Counted from the stretch's first letter, positions 1-9,233 are shown. The stretch is 64,000 nucleotides of DNA from JALZAI01 sp038212215 (GCA_038212215.1 JBBQUT010000002.1:124001-188000), one strand, 5' to 3'. Translations and numbers: made by a program. Notes: a model not told the origin generated them from the letters alone.

Positions 1-370
1 ACAGCATGCTGCTGACCGGGGTATGCGCGGTTGCTGCAGCTGTGAACGCGGGCCACCGCGCCTCGGTGGTCAGGTCGTCGACGTGCAGGACGACTGCTGG
101 TCCGCTCAGAACGCTGACACAAGGCCCGCCGTGCTGATACTGGAACGCATCGACCCGGACAGGCAACTGGCTAGTGGGTGCTTTCGTGGCCAAACGCTCG
201 CTGGCACGCACCGTCAAGCCCGCCTCAGCGACACCGGCCATGCTGGCCACGGAGGCGCGTGTGACGATCTCCATCACCGTCGGTAGGCGAGTATCGGCGT
301 GCAGGCTACGCACGCCATCGGTGAGCAGTGCGCTGAAGACAGTCAGAATGTCTGCCTGCGCGAGTGACAT
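1..370 (-). CDS. GAF domain protein, partial (probable ANTAR-type regulator)
   Basis: This gene runs off the left edge of the window. Reading the minus strand from an ATG at 370 gives about 123 uninterrupted codons. The translation begins MSLAQADILTVFSALL and contains QYQHGGPCVSVL, which matches the region QYELEQGPCLQAL of the neighbouring GAF-ANTAR protein. I therefore read it as the N-terminal GAF part of a sibling regulator. A GGGAG motif lies 8 bases before the ATG and supports this start; a second ATG lies 15 bases further upstream. The C-terminal domain is outside the window, so ANTAR membership is inference. It follows the complete GAF-ANTAR gene in the same direction after 171 bases. 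Confidence 0.75.
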   Translation of the reverse strand, partial: MSLAQADILTVFSALLTDGVRSLHADTRLPTVMEIVTRASVASMAGVAEAGLTVRASERLATKAPTSQLPVRVDAFQYQHGGPCVSVLSGPAVVLHVDDLTTEARWPAFTAAATAHTPVSSML

Positions 371-541
371 GCGGACTGCTCCCATCTGGCCGTGGAGCAA
401 CGCAGAGCCGCTGTCTGGCCGACGTGGTGTCGCTACGGCGGAAGGCGCGCTGGTGCTCCCGGATAGCTCCGGACGGCTGCGACTTCTTCCAACCAAAGGT
501 GAACATATCACCGTCGGCGGAGATGTTTGCGGCCAGCCGCG

Positions 542-1261
542 TCACATCTCTGGGGTGGCCTCGCCGGTCCTGGCGACCAACTCGGCGGCGACCACGCGAA
601 GTGGGATGTTGCGGTGTTGCGAGGCGGCGCGCAGCACGTCGAATGCCGAGTCGGTGCTGCAACGCTGCAGGGCGATGATGATGCCAATCGCCTGGTCGAT
701 CACCGAACGGCTCGACAGCGCGCCGCGCAGATGATCGGTCAACGTGGCCTCGTCGTAATGGCGCATTGCAGCGGTGATGGTCGCAGCGGCGAGCGCCGTG
801 AGCTGCGCGATCAATGACCGGGCCTCGCTGTTGAAAGCGTTCGCTCCGTGCCCGTACATGTTCAGCGCGCCGATGGCTTGATCGTTGACCAGCAGCGGGC
901 TGGAGTAGATCGAACCGATGCCGTGCGCGAGCGCGCGCATCGGGTAACCGTCCCACCGCGACTCCCGGCTCAGGTCCGGAGCGGACACCACTTGCCCGGT
1001 GGCGAGGGCCTGCAGGCACGGACCCTGCTCGAGCTCGTACTGTTGCTCGTCCAAGAGCCTGGCGAGCGCATCCGCCGACGCGACGGTGATCACATGGCCG
1101 TCCTGGGCGAGCGTGATGCCGCACGTCGCGGCAGTCGGCACGGTGCGGGCGGACAGATCCGCGATCCGCTGCATCAGTTCCTCGAACGAGCTCGTCGCCA
1201 TCAACAGCCCCGCCAGTTCGGACAGCGCGGCGTTGTTCAACGGATTCAGAGATTCGGGCAC
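542..1261 (-). CDS. GAF and ANTAR domain transcription antiterminator
   Basis: Cytoplasmic regulator of 239 residues with a GTG start. Residues about 20-160 form a GAF sensor domain, with QYELEQGPCLQAL near 75-86 and the SSPLLVNDQAIGALNMY strand near 120-136. Residues 177-233 form an ANTAR RNA-binding domain, with SRSVIDQAIGIIIALQRC followed by AFDVLRAAS. ANTAR proteins bind paired RNA hairpins and prevent transcription termination; the target here is unknown. The length is usual for the family. Two inverted repeats lie in its own leader at 1267-1314. A second GAF gene lies downstream in the same direction, so the two may be co-transcribed paralogues. The ligand cannot be told from the sequence. 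Confidence 0.85.
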   Translation of the reverse strand: MPESLNPLNNAALSELAGLLMATSSFEELMQRIADLSARTVPTAATCGITLAQDGHVITVASADALARLLDEQQYELEQGPCLQALATGQVVSAPDLSRESRWDGYPMRALAHGIGSIYSSPLLVNDQAIGALNMYGHGANAFNSEARSLIAQLTALAAATITAAMRHYDEATLTDHLRGALSSRSVIDQAIGIIIALQRCSTDSAFDVLRAASQHRNIPLRVVAAELVARTGEATPEM

Positions 1262-1266
1262 TACGG

Positions 1267-1314
1267 CGCCTGCCCGGCGCGCCAGGCAGGCGCACCAACT
1301 TGGCTTACGCCAAG
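1267..1314 (-). promoter_or_regulatory. Paired hairpins in the leader of the ANTAR gene
   Basis: Two perfect inverted repeats sit just upstream of the GTG start at 1261. CTTGGC/GCCAAG pairs at 1299-1304 and 1309-1314 around a GTAA loop, read on the minus strand. CGCCTGCC/GGCAGGCG pairs at 1267-1274 and 1285-1292. Paired stem-loops are the known target of ANTAR proteins, so autoregulation is possible. The loops are not clear hexanucleotides, so this is weak. Confidence 0.3.
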
Positions 1315-1395
1315 AACGGCGGACAGCAACCCTGCACGCGAAAACGCCCTCAGTAACATCGAGTATGACCCCTGCAGCGCGCTGAGAGCGATTCG

Positions 1396-2061
1396 ATGAC
1401 GCGCTTGCGTTCGTTAGAGTCGGTCATCATGCTGCTGGCAAATCCGATCAGTCCCGACACCCTCCTCTCCGGTTCCGGCGCTTTGGTCGTCCTCGCCATC
1501 GTCCTGTTCGCCGAATGCGGTCTGCTGCTCGGCTTCTTCCTTCCGGGGGACACGCTGTTGTTCGCGGCCGGCATCAGCCTTGCGACTGGTGCCATCAAGA
1601 CTCCGTTCGCCGCGTTCCTCATCGTCGCGCCGCTGGCAGCGATCGCCGGCAATCTGGTCGGGTACGCGATCGGCTACCGCGTCGGACCGGTCGTGTTCGA
1701 CCGCCCGAATTCGAAGTTCTTCCGCCCCGAATACGTCGCGCGATCGCATGCATTCTTCGAGCGCTTCGGTTCGTGGACCATCATTGTCGGACGCTTCGTA
1801 GCGATCGTGCGCACCGTCGCCACCGTGATGGCCGGGGTGGGGCGAATGCGCTTCTCGCTCTATGCGCTGTACAGCACGATTGGCGGCATCCTCTGGGCCG
1901 ATGGTGTGCTGTTGCTCGGCCACCAGCTCGGCAAGATCAAGTTTGTGCAGGAGAAGAAGGGCTACGTCGACTATGCGGTCATCGCAGTCGTCGTGCTCAG
2001 CCTCGTTCCTGCGGCGTTCCACTACTGGCAGACCCGCAAGCGCGGATCAACGCAAAGCTGA
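1396..2061 (+). CDS. DedA family integral membrane protein
   Basis: Membrane protein of 221 residues of the DedA/VTT family, whose members act in lipid and proton-gradient-dependent membrane processes. Several hydrophobic segments are visible. Family hallmarks are present: FAECGLLLGFFLPGDTLL at about residues 38-55 with Glu40 and Asp52, and GRFVAIVRTVATVMAGVGRM at 132-151 with Arg133 and Arg139. The ATG at 1396 follows GAGAG by 8 bases; an in-frame ATG at 1429 is the alternative. It is divergent from the GAF-ANTAR gene. Its last 15 bases overlap the convergent glycosyltransferase gene. The substrate is unknown. Confidence 0.88.
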   Translation: MTRLRSLESVIMLLANPISPDTLLSGSGALVVLAIVLFAECGLLLGFFLPGDTLLFAAGISLATGAIKTPFAAFLIVAPLAAIAGNLVGYAIGYRVGPVVFDRPNSKFFRPEYVARSHAFFERFGSWTIIVGRFVAIVRTVATVMAGVGRMRFSLYALYSTIGGILWADGVLLLGHQLGKIKFVQEKKGYVDYAVIAVVVLSLVPAAFHYWQTRKRGSTQS

Positions 2062-3648
2062 CCGTGGCCGGCGGCTGCCGGAAGCAACCGGCGCTGCCGG
2101 TGGCAGCGGATCGGTGTCGAGCACGGCGACCCCACCCAAACGGGCGAGCTGGTCTTGCTGGTGCAGCAGGTGATGTAGGGGTGCTCCGAAGCCGAAGATG
2201 TGCGAGTGGTAAAGGACGAGAGTGTCACCCGAGAGCAGGTAGCGGCGCAGATCGCGCTGCCAGATCAGATCGTTGGTGCGCCCGCCAGGCGCGCCGTGCC
2301 AGCTTCGCGCGTCCTCGTAGGACTTGCCGAGGATGTCCACCCAGTTCGCGCAGCCGCGGGAGAGGTCGCTACTGAGCACATTGAGCTCGATGAGCGCCAT
2401 TGGCGAGTCCGACGCAACGCATCGCGCGCCCAGCAGCGTGGAAGCGAGCGCTTGGCTCGGAAATGGCGCGACGGCCGGTCGGGTCCGCAGGATGTCCGCC
2501 GCGCCGACGAGAAGCGTGACAGCCACCGCCGCGACTGTCGCTGTGATGGTGGCAAGCATGGCGACGGAGTGGCGGGTCTCGCTCTTGCGGGCAGCCCGAA
2601 GTCGGTATCCGATCGCTGCGGCGATACTCAGCGCGAGGCCAGGCGCGGCGTAGTCGGCGTAGAAGGCGAACCACGGCGGACCGGCGATCAGCACCACCAG
2701 TTGTGCGAGGAGCAGCGTCACCACGAGCCGACCGGCCGGCGTACGGGCGGCCAGCACTGCAATGATGAGGAACACCAGCGCAATCGACGCCAACACTGCC
2801 AGCGTCGCCGACCGTGACAGGCCCAAAGCGAACGCGTTCAGGCCGCTCATGCTGGACAGGCGCAAACCTAGGGTGCCGGCGCGCGCGCGGCCGAGTTGAT
2901 CGAGCACGATCATCGACCACATCTGCCGTGGAGCCGCGAGGAAGAAGGGCCCGTCGATGGCCAGCAGTGTGACAGCAGCCCCGACCACCACGGCTGACAG
3001 GCGAGCGCGGCGGGTGCTGCAAAGGTGCCACGCGAGCATGACGACCAGCGGCACGACCCACCAGATCTTCACGCAGGCAGCCGCGCCGAAGCCCATCCCG
3101 CACAGCATGGCGGCGGTGCGTCCGCCGGTGCGCGAGGCCGTGAAGTAGGCCAACAAGCCAGCAAGCATGAAAAAGTTTCCGAGCGGCTCCAGGCGGATCA
3201 GGAACTCTGAGTTCACTGAACCCATCCACAGCGCGTAGCACAGGCCACCCACCACCGAAGCGCGCCGATCGAGGCCCATCCGCTCGGCCACCCGGACCAC
3301 GAGCACCGCATTCACCGAACCGAGCAGCATCCACGCGACCGTCGCGGTCATGAAACCGGCGTGATCGCCGATGACCTGGCCGAGCGCGGCGAACGGGGTG
3401 AGCGCCAGCGCGATGCCCGGCGGATGGACCAGGACGAAATCCCGGTAGGGCAGCCGTCCGTGCGCAATCGCGTCCGCGGCCGTGTAATACACGCCGGCGT
3501 CGTAGCCGTACACCCCGCCGAGGCCCCCGCTGTGCAGCACCAGACCCAGCCGCGGAACGAAGGCAGCCAGGAGCACGAACAGCTCTGCTCCACGCAGCGT
3601 TCGAAGAAAGGTGCCACGGCGCGACTGTGGCAGGCCCGCGAGGATCAC
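2047..3648 (-). CDS. GT-C-like polytopic membrane glycosyltransferase
   Basis: Protein of 533 residues with about ten or more predicted hydrophobic helices. Near the N terminus, YGYDAGVYYTAADAIAHGRL and PYRDFVLVHPPG resemble the first extracytoplasmic loop of polyprenol-phosphate-sugar-dependent GT-C enzymes of the PMT/ArnT/GT87 type, where an acidic residue in the loop is catalytic. It probably transfers a lipid-linked sugar outside the membrane; donor and acceptor are unknown. The GTG start at 3648 has no good ribosome site, so a later start is possible. It converges on the DedA gene with a 15-base overlap and is divergent from the KAS III fusion gene, about 100 bases away. Confidence 0.75.
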   Translation of the reverse strand: MILAGLPQSRRGTFLRTLRGAELFVLLAAFVPRLGLVLHSGGLGGVYGYDAGVYYTAADAIAHGRLPYRDFVLVHPPGIALALTPFAALGQVIGDHAGFMTATVAWMLLGSVNAVLVVRVAERMGLDRRASVVGGLCYALWMGSVNSEFLIRLEPLGNFFMLAGLLAYFTASRTGGRTAAMLCGMGFGAAACVKIWWVVPLVVMLAWHLCSTRRARLSAVVVGAAVTLLAIDGPFFLAAPRQMWSMIVLDQLGRARAGTLGLRLSSMSGLNAFALGLSRSATLAVLASIALVFLIIAVLAARTPAGRLVVTLLLAQLVVLIAGPPWFAFYADYAAPGLALSIAAAIGYRLRAARKSETRHSVAMLATITATVAAVAVTLLVGAADILRTRPAVAPFPSQALASTLLGARCVASDSPMALIELNVLSSDLSRGCANWVDILGKSYEDARSWHGAPGGRTNDLIWQRDLRRYLLSGDTLVLYHSHIFGFGAPLHHLLHQQDQLARLGGVAVLDTDPLPPAAPVASGSRRPRSALR

Positions 3649-3748
3649 AACTTCACGTTATGAAGGGCCTGCTTAGAAGGCGGCTAGAGTTGAGGGAATC
3701 GCTCAGGAACCTCGACTCGACAAGTCGTCTCCCGACAAAGGATGTGCC

Positions 3749-5704
3749 ATGCAGCCGTTCGTTCTCAACCGCCACGACCGGATCGTTTTTCCGTCGAACT
3801 TCGTGCCGCAGCTCGATCTATCCGTCATCGACAGCGTCGAGCAACTCGACAGCGTCATCCATCGCGACTTCGACACGAAGTCCCCGACCGGCACCGACAT
3901 TCTCGAACGGGTCGAGACAGGCGGCTACACCGACCGCTACGAGCTGATGCGCGATATCGCGCTCAACCTGTTCTGGGTCGGCCGCTTTGCGCTCACGATG
4001 TATGAGAAGCGGCCCACGCGATGGGGCGACGTCCCGCGCCGGCGCAGCGATGTGTTCCTGCCGATTCACGTTCCGTGGGTCGACGGTGACCGCAAGGTCG
4101 CTGCCGTTCGTGACGCCTACGATGCGTTGCCCGAGCGGTGGGACGGCGCGGCAGAGGACCGAATTTTCGCAATTCTTTTCGATGTTTTCGGGCATCGCAA
4201 GCATCACGCCACCGAACTGAGCGCCATCAAACCCACCGTGGCCGAGATTCTCGAGGATCCGAGCAATCTCACCTTCCGACTGAACTCCTACGATCCCGAC
4301 TATCCGACATTCGGATACGACGAAATTATCGACTGCGCCGAGGACGCCCCCGAACTGGAAGCGCTGCACCGGTGGGCGATGGTGCTGCACAACCAGTACC
4401 CGTGGGACCGCGCCAACGCGGAACTTGTCAAGGTTAGCGAACTGGCCGACGATGACTACGTGGTCGCCTTCCACCCGCGAGGGCACGAAGTTCGAACCTT
4501 CCTGCAGCGACTGCACTCCGGAATCATCCGCCCGCCTGAGCAACCGGCCGCGCAAACGGTCGAGCCTATTCGGCCCTACCCGTCGGTGAACGTGCGCAAG
4601 CATTTCGCCGTGATGCCGCGCATCGAGGCACTGGCCGCAGTCCACGGCGACCGGGTGTGCACCAATGAAGACCTGATTCGGAACTCTGCCTACAACTGGT
4701 CACCGATGTCGGCGCAAGAAATCGAGGACAAGACGGGGATCGCGCAGCGGCTGTACACATCGAGCAGCCTCGAGGACATGGCGCTCGCTGCGGCGAAGCG
4801 CGCGCTGGCCCACGCGGGCCGCGGACCGGCGGAGATCGGGGCCGTGCTGGTCTGCACCTGCACGAGCACGCGGCTCGTTCCCTCGGTCGCCACCTGGCTC
4901 TCCGGCCAGCTCGGTATGCAACAGACGCACGCTTCCTGTGACATCGTGGCTGCCTGCGCGGGCATGGCGTACGGCCTGTCGGAGGCGACGCGCATCCTGC
5001 AAGAGGTCCATCGGCCCGTTCTCCTGGTGTGCGTGGAGAAGTTCTCCGACAAGATCGGCAACGTGCGTCCGTCCCGGATGATCTTCGGTGACGGCGCCGC
5101 TGCGATCGTCGTCGGGATGGCGGACGCCGGCGACGTGCCCGACATCGAGTATCTGCAGACCTATGCCAGCGGCCCGGTTAGCCAAGTGAACTCGATCCTC
5201 TGGCCGAACCCTGCCTTCGACAACAACCTCACCGTGTACGGGCCAGAGGTGAAGGCACTGGCTGGGCGCTATCTCATCCAGATGATCGATGAGATCAAGG
5301 CGCTGCCCGACCCGGATCAGAAGGCCGATTCGCTGCTGGACAGCATCGGTCTCATCGTGCCGCACCAGGCCAACAAGACCATGGTCACCCAGCTCGCCAC
5401 CGGAGCCGGACTGTCGATGGACAGTGTCTACTTCAACATCGCCGAGGTCGGGAACGTGTCATCAGCCAGCATTCCGCTGGCGATCCACGACGCGGTCCGC
5501 GACGGAGTCATCACGGCGCCGACACGAGTCTTCGCCCCGGGCTTCGGTGCCGGCGCGGTAGCCGGGTACGCGGTGCTCAGGATTGACCCGGCCGTGGTGG
5601 CGATCGCCGACCCGCCCAGCGCCCCGGCCGAGACCGCCGAGCCCGCGAGCGCGACCGCCCTTCGCAAGCAGTCCTCGGACGACGTGAGCCTGGCCTTCGG
5701 CTGA
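3749..5704 (+). CDS. 3-oxoacyl-ACP synthase III-like protein with extra N-terminal region
   Basis: Protein of 651 residues, about twice the usual KAS III length. Residues about 280-612 form the thiolase-fold KAS III region with an intact triad: Cys403 in AACAG, His539 in PHQAN and Asn569 in GNVSSAS. It should condense an acyl thioester with malonyl-ACP or a similar extender, but the acyl substrate cannot be predicted. Residues 1-275 are aromatic and charged and match no domain I recognise; they include WVGRFALTMYEKRPTRW near 76-92. The C-terminal tail from 615 is Ala/Pro-rich and probably disordered. It is convergent with the PHA cluster and could link to it or to lipid synthesis. ATG 3749 follows a weak AAAGGA-like site. 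Confidence 0.75.
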   Translation: MQPFVLNRHDRIVFPSNFVPQLDLSVIDSVEQLDSVIHRDFDTKSPTGTDILERVETGGYTDRYELMRDIALNLFWVGRFALTMYEKRPTRWGDVPRRRSDVFLPIHVPWVDGDRKVAAVRDAYDALPERWDGAAEDRIFAILFDVFGHRKHHATELSAIKPTVAEILEDPSNLTFRLNSYDPDYPTFGYDEIIDCAEDAPELEALHRWAMVLHNQYPWDRANAELVKVSELADDDYVVAFHPRGHEVRTFLQRLHSGIIRPPEQPAAQTVEPIRPYPSVNVRKHFAVMPRIEALAAVHGDRVCTNEDLIRNSAYNWSPMSAQEIEDKTGIAQRLYTSSSLEDMALAAAKRALAHAGRGPAEIGAVLVCTCTSTRLVPSVATWLSGQLGMQQTHASCDIVAACAGMAYGLSEATRILQEVHRPVLLVCVEKFSDKIGNVRPSRMIFGDGAAAIVVGMADAGDVPDIEYLQTYASGPVSQVNSILWPNPAFDNNLTVYGPEVKALAGRYLIQMIDEIKALPDPDQKADSLLDSIGLIVPHQANKTMVTQLATGAGLSMDSVYFNIAEVGNVSSASIPLAIHDAVRDGVITAPTRVFAPGFGAGAVAGYAVLRIDPAVVAIADPPSAPAETAEPASATALRKQSSDDVSLAFG

Positions 5705-5706
5705 GT

Positions 5707-5740
5707 GCGGTCGGAGCGGCTCAGTGGCCGCGCCGACCGC
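5707..5740. terminator. Bidirectional terminator hairpin
   Basis: GCGGTCGG at 5707-5714 pairs with CCGACCGC at 5733-5740. An inner CGGC/GCCG pair extends the stem. It lies between two convergent genes, the KAS III fusion and the SDR, so it can serve both. There is no U-run, as is common in high-GC actinobacteria. Confidence 0.6.
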
Positions 5741-5752
5741 TCTGCCCGCAGC

Positions 5753-6661
5753 TCAGCCGGCGGCGGCCAATGCCTTGGCGATGATTGAGGTCTCGTCCTC
5801 GAGTGAGCTCGGGCGGTGGTCGCCCAAGCCGGCGGACTCCTCGATCGCAACCAGGTGATCGCGGATCGCTTCGGCCGTGACGGCCGGGAACACGACGCCG
5901 TCGGTCTCGGCCACATAGATTCGCGCGATCCGGCCACCAGCGACGGAATAGACGCTGCCGCTGACCGTGCAGTCCTCATGAGCGAGATAGGCCACGAGCG
6001 GGCTCACGGTTTCCGGCGAGACGCGCGAGGCGAGTTCGCCAAGGATGCCTTCAGTCATCCGAGTCGCGGCGATCGGAGCGATGGCATTGACCCTGATGCC
6101 GTGACCGGCACCCTCGAGTGCCAGCACGCGGGTGAGCCCGGCCAGTCCGGCCTTTGCTGCGCCGTAGTTCGCCTGACCGAAATTGCCGAACATGCCGGAC
6201 GCGGATGTGGTGTTGATGATTCGACCGTAACCCTGTTCCCGCATCAACCGGAAAGCCGGCTGGCTGACGTAGCAGGCACCCTTAAGGTGTACATCGATGA
6301 CCAGGTCGATCATGGTCGCGTCCATCTTGTGGAATGCCTTGTCCCGCAAGATGCCCGCATTGTTTACCAGCACGTCGACGCGGCCGAAGGCGTCGATGGC
6401 GGCCTGCACGATGGCCTGTCCGCCTTCAGGGGTAGCGACGCTGTCGTGGTTGGCCGCCGCCTGCCCGCCCAGGGCCACGATCTCGTCGACGACCTTCTGG
6501 GCAGCCGATGCGGATCCGCCACTGCCGTCGAGCGAACCGCCGAGGTCGTTGACGAGGATTCTGGCGCCGCGCCGGGCCAGTTCGAGCGCATGCGAACGTC
6601 CCAGGCCACCGCCCGCGCCGGTAATGATGGCTACTCGCTCGTCGAATCTGAGCTCAGACAT
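5753..6661 (-). CDS. SDR family 3-hydroxyacyl-CoA dehydrogenase-like oxidoreductase
   Basis: NAD(P)-dependent short-chain dehydrogenase of 302 residues. The cofactor motif TGAGGGLGRS is at residues 14-23, NNAG at 100-103, and the catalytic Ser/Tyr/Lys at about Ser153, Tyr166 and Lys170 in YGAAK. VNDLGGSLDGSGGS at 37-50 and GMFGNFGQANYGAAKAG are typical of the dehydrogenase part of peroxisomal-type multifunctional enzyme 2, so a 3-hydroxyacyl-CoA substrate is likely. The reading frame stays open upstream, but the ATG at 6661 gives the standard SDR N terminus. It is the last gene of the PHA-side operon and may feed or drain hydroxyacyl-CoA. Confidence 0.85.
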   Translation of the reverse strand: MSELRFDERVAIITGAGGGLGRSHALELARRGARILVNDLGGSLDGSGGSASAAQKVVDEIVALGGQAAANHDSVATPEGGQAIVQAAIDAFGRVDVLVNNAGILRDKAFHKMDATMIDLVIDVHLKGACYVSQPAFRLMREQGYGRIINTTSASGMFGNFGQANYGAAKAGLAGLTRVLALEGAGHGIRVNAIAPIAATRMTEGILGELASRVSPETVSPLVAYLAHEDCTVSGSVYSVAGGRIARIYVAETDGVVFPAVTAEAIRDHLVAIEESAGLGDHRPSSLEDETSIIAKALAAAG

Positions 6662-6762
6662 GATCGACCAATCTGTTCTATATGGTGCTGGCGCCTTCGG
6701 CGGTTGCCGAGCGCGCGACTCATCGTGGCCGGATGGGCGTTCCTGTCGGCGGGAGATGAGGC

Positions 6763-7515
6763 CTAAGCGGCGCTGGCGCCGTTCAGGAAGTGCGTAACCG
6801 TGTCCGCCAGCGCCTCGGCCGTGCGGGGACCGGGCAGATCGTGTCCGCCCTCGAGGATGACGAGCTCGGCGCCGGGAATGCGTTGCGCCAGCAGCCGGCT
6901 GTTCGCAGGCGGCACCACTCGGTCGTACGCCCCGCTGATCACCAGGGTAGGCATCGTGAGCGCACCGAGGAACGGGATGCTCGACCACCCGGAGATGGCA
7001 AGGAAGTGCCATAGCGTGCCGAGCGCATCCGGCCGCGGCCACTGGCTGGTCACTTCAGAGGGACGCAGGCTGCGAAGCACTGTCTGGCTGCCCGGCGTGG
7101 CCCCGACCCCGCACGATGTCGACACCAGCATCAGTCGTCGGACGCGTTCTGGGGCGTCGATGGCAAGCTCCTGCGCGACGGCGCCGCCGTGCGAGAACCC
7201 GAGCACGTCGACGGGGCCATCTTGACCCGCGTCGTCGAGAACCGCGAGCGCAACGCGGGCCAGCCGCCGGATCGAGAGCGGCAGGATCGGCGTAGGACTG
7301 CCGCCGACCCCGGGCGCGTCGAAGGTCACGATCGTGCGACCGGGCAACGCCTGCAGGACCGGCATCCAGCTCTCCAGCGGACGGGTCAGCCCGTTGAGAA
7401 ACAGCAGTGCAGGCCCTTCGCCCTGCACGTGGGCGCGCACCCTCAGCCCACCGATGTCAAGCATGTGAGAGGCGACAACCTGCGACTCGTCCGCCCGAAG
7501 TCGCGAGCTGGTCAC
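6763..7515 (-). CDS. Alpha/beta hydrolase, possible intracellular PHA depolymerase
   Basis: Cytoplasmic alpha/beta hydrolase of 250 residues. The nucleophile is Ser108 in GFSHGG, the acid is probably Asp198 in GAYDRVVPP, and the base is His225 in GGHDLPG. The oxyanion region is FLNGLTRPLESW at 39-50. Its GTG start overlaps the PHA synthase stop (GTGA), so the two are translationally coupled. This makes a role in cleaving polymer or acyl-CoA intermediates likely. The cap region is short compared with classic medium-chain PhaZ enzymes, so a thioesterase or generic esterase remains possible. Confidence 0.75.
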   Translation of the reverse strand: MTSSRLRADESQVVASHMLDIGGLRVRAHVQGEGPALLFLNGLTRPLESWMPVLQALPGRTIVTFDAPGVGGSPTPILPLSIRRLARVALAVLDDAGQDGPVDVLGFSHGGAVAQELAIDAPERVRRLMLVSTSCGVGATPGSQTVLRSLRPSEVTSQWPRPDALGTLWHFLAISGWSSIPFLGALTMPTLVISGAYDRVVPPANSRLLAQRIPGAELVILEGGHDLPGPRTAEALADTVTHFLNGASAA

Positions 7516-9233
7516 GCCCGTGTGCGGACGTAGCTGCCCGGCGCAGCCTCGATCGGTGGATACTCTTTGCTACCAAGGGTTTTGCGAGTCGCCACCATCG
7601 GACCACCCTGCCCGGCGATCCATTTGGTCCAGTCCTCCCACCACGTGGTGTCGTGCAACTGCGCGCCCTCTTTCCACTTCTCGGCGTCGGCGGGCAGGGC
7701 GTCATTCGTCCAGTGCTTGGCTTTCGGGTTAGGCGGGTTGACGATACCGGCAATGTGCCCGGACGTGCTCAGCACGTATCGCGGCTGCCCGCCGAAGAGC
7801 TGGGTCGTCCGGTAGCCCGCTACCCACGGGACGATGTGGTCGTCGACCGCGGACAGGACGTAGGTGTCGATGTCGATCTTGCCTGGTTCGAGCTTCTGAC
7901 CGTCGATCTCGAACTCGCCCTGCGCGAACCGGTTGTTGAGGTAGCACGAGCGCAGGTATTCCGAATGCATCTTGGCCGGCATCCGGGTGCTGTCCTTGTT
8001 CCAGACGAGCAGGTCGAACGCCGGCGGCTTCTTGCCGAGCAGCCAGTTGTTCGCGACGTACTGGAAGATCAGGTCGTTGGCGCGTAGCGCATCGAAGGTG
8101 TGGGCCATCTTGTCGGCGTCGAGGAATCCCTTTTTCGCCATCTGCTTTTCCAGGCCCGCGATCGTCGCTTCGTCGGTAAACACGCCGAGCGCACCGGGCG
8201 TAGAGAAGTCCGTCAGCGTGTTCAAGAACGTCGCCGACTTGATGGAGCGATCACCGATCGCGGCGTTGTGGGCCAGGCCGATCGCGGTCAACGTGCCGCC
8301 CAGACAGACGGAAAGTGTGTTGACCTCTGCGGCGCCGGTGATTTCGCGAACCACACGGACCGCGTCCAATGGGCCTTGCCGCAGATAGTCCTCGAAGCCC
8401 ATGTCGCGCATCGCTGCATCTGGGTTGCGGTAGCTGATCGCGAAACAGGTGTGCCCGTGCTGGACGGCCCACTCGATGAGACTCTTACCAGGGGCCAGAT
8501 CCATGATGTAGTACTTGTTGATCCACGGGGGACAGAACAGCAGCGGCACCTTGTGCACCCGCTGGCCCTGTGGCTCGTACTGGATCAGTTCGATCAAATC
8601 GCTGCGGTACACGACAGCGCCCGGTGTGGCGGCCATGTTCACGCCAACCTCGAAGTCGGTGCTATCGACCTGCGAGGGCCAGCCGCCGTTGTTGCGCACG
8701 TCGTCGAGCATGTTTTTCGCCCCACGCAGCAGGCTCATTCCGCCCGTGTTGAAAGCCTCGCGCAGTGCTGCAGGATTTCCGGGCAGGGTATTGGTGGGCG
8801 CCAGTGCGTCGATGATGAACTTCGCTGCGAAACGCGCCTTGCGATCCTGTTCCGGGTCGAGTTCGGCCGCTTCGAGCAGTTCGGTGACCATCTGGCCGGC
8901 GAGCAGGTACTGCTGCTCGAGCATGAAGTAAAGCGGGTTCTGTGAGTAGGCGGGATCCGCGAATCGCTTGTCGCCCTTGGCCGGCGCGATCGGGCCGGTG
9001 CTGTCCTGACCCATCATCCGCTCGGCTGTCGCGCGCAGTGCTGCTGCCATCCCTAGCATCAGTCGGGTGTTCGCCGCTGCTGCTCCGGTAGGGTTCTTGA
9101 CCAGTGCCACGCCGGCGGCGGCGAGTGAGCGCAGGAACGAGACGGGGTCGGTGCCGACCGAAGGGTCCTCGGCGATTCCCAGGCGGTCAAGGACCGCGCG
9201 GCCGGTCGGTTCCGTGGCTTGTTCTGGCTTCAT
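7512..9233 (-). CDS. phaC: Class I-type poly(3-hydroxyalkanoate) synthase
   Basis: Polymerises 3-hydroxyacyl-CoA into storage polyester on cytoplasmic granules. The 573-residue length fits class I synthases. The lipase-like box is SVCLGG with nucleophile Cys310; the other catalytic residues are Asp465 in DDHIVPW and His493 in SGHIAGIVNPP. WEDWTKWI near the C terminus is also typical. I chose ATG 9233, which has GGAG 9 bases upstream, over a GTG at 9275 that would add 14 residues. Neighbours encode a phasin, an XRE regulator, a reductase and a hydrolase, all on the same strand. No PhaE or PhaR subunit or ketothiolase is seen in the window. Confidence 0.95.
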   Translation of the reverse strand: MKPEQATEPTGRAVLDRLGIAEDPSVGTDPVSFLRSLAAAGVALVKNPTGAAAANTRLMLGMAAALRATAERMMGQDSTGPIAPAKGDKRFADPAYSQNPLYFMLEQQYLLAGQMVTELLEAAELDPEQDRKARFAAKFIIDALAPTNTLPGNPAALREAFNTGGMSLLRGAKNMLDDVRNNGGWPSQVDSTDFEVGVNMAATPGAVVYRSDLIELIQYEPQGQRVHKVPLLFCPPWINKYYIMDLAPGKSLIEWAVQHGHTCFAISYRNPDAAMRDMGFEDYLRQGPLDAVRVVREITGAAEVNTLSVCLGGTLTAIGLAHNAAIGDRSIKSATFLNTLTDFSTPGALGVFTDEATIAGLEKQMAKKGFLDADKMAHTFDALRANDLIFQYVANNWLLGKKPPAFDLLVWNKDSTRMPAKMHSEYLRSCYLNNRFAQGEFEIDGQKLEPGKIDIDTYVLSAVDDHIVPWVAGYRTTQLFGGQPRYVLSTSGHIAGIVNPPNPKAKHWTNDALPADAEKWKEGAQLHDTTWWEDWTKWIAGQGGPMVATRKTLGSKEYPPIEAAPGSYVRTRA

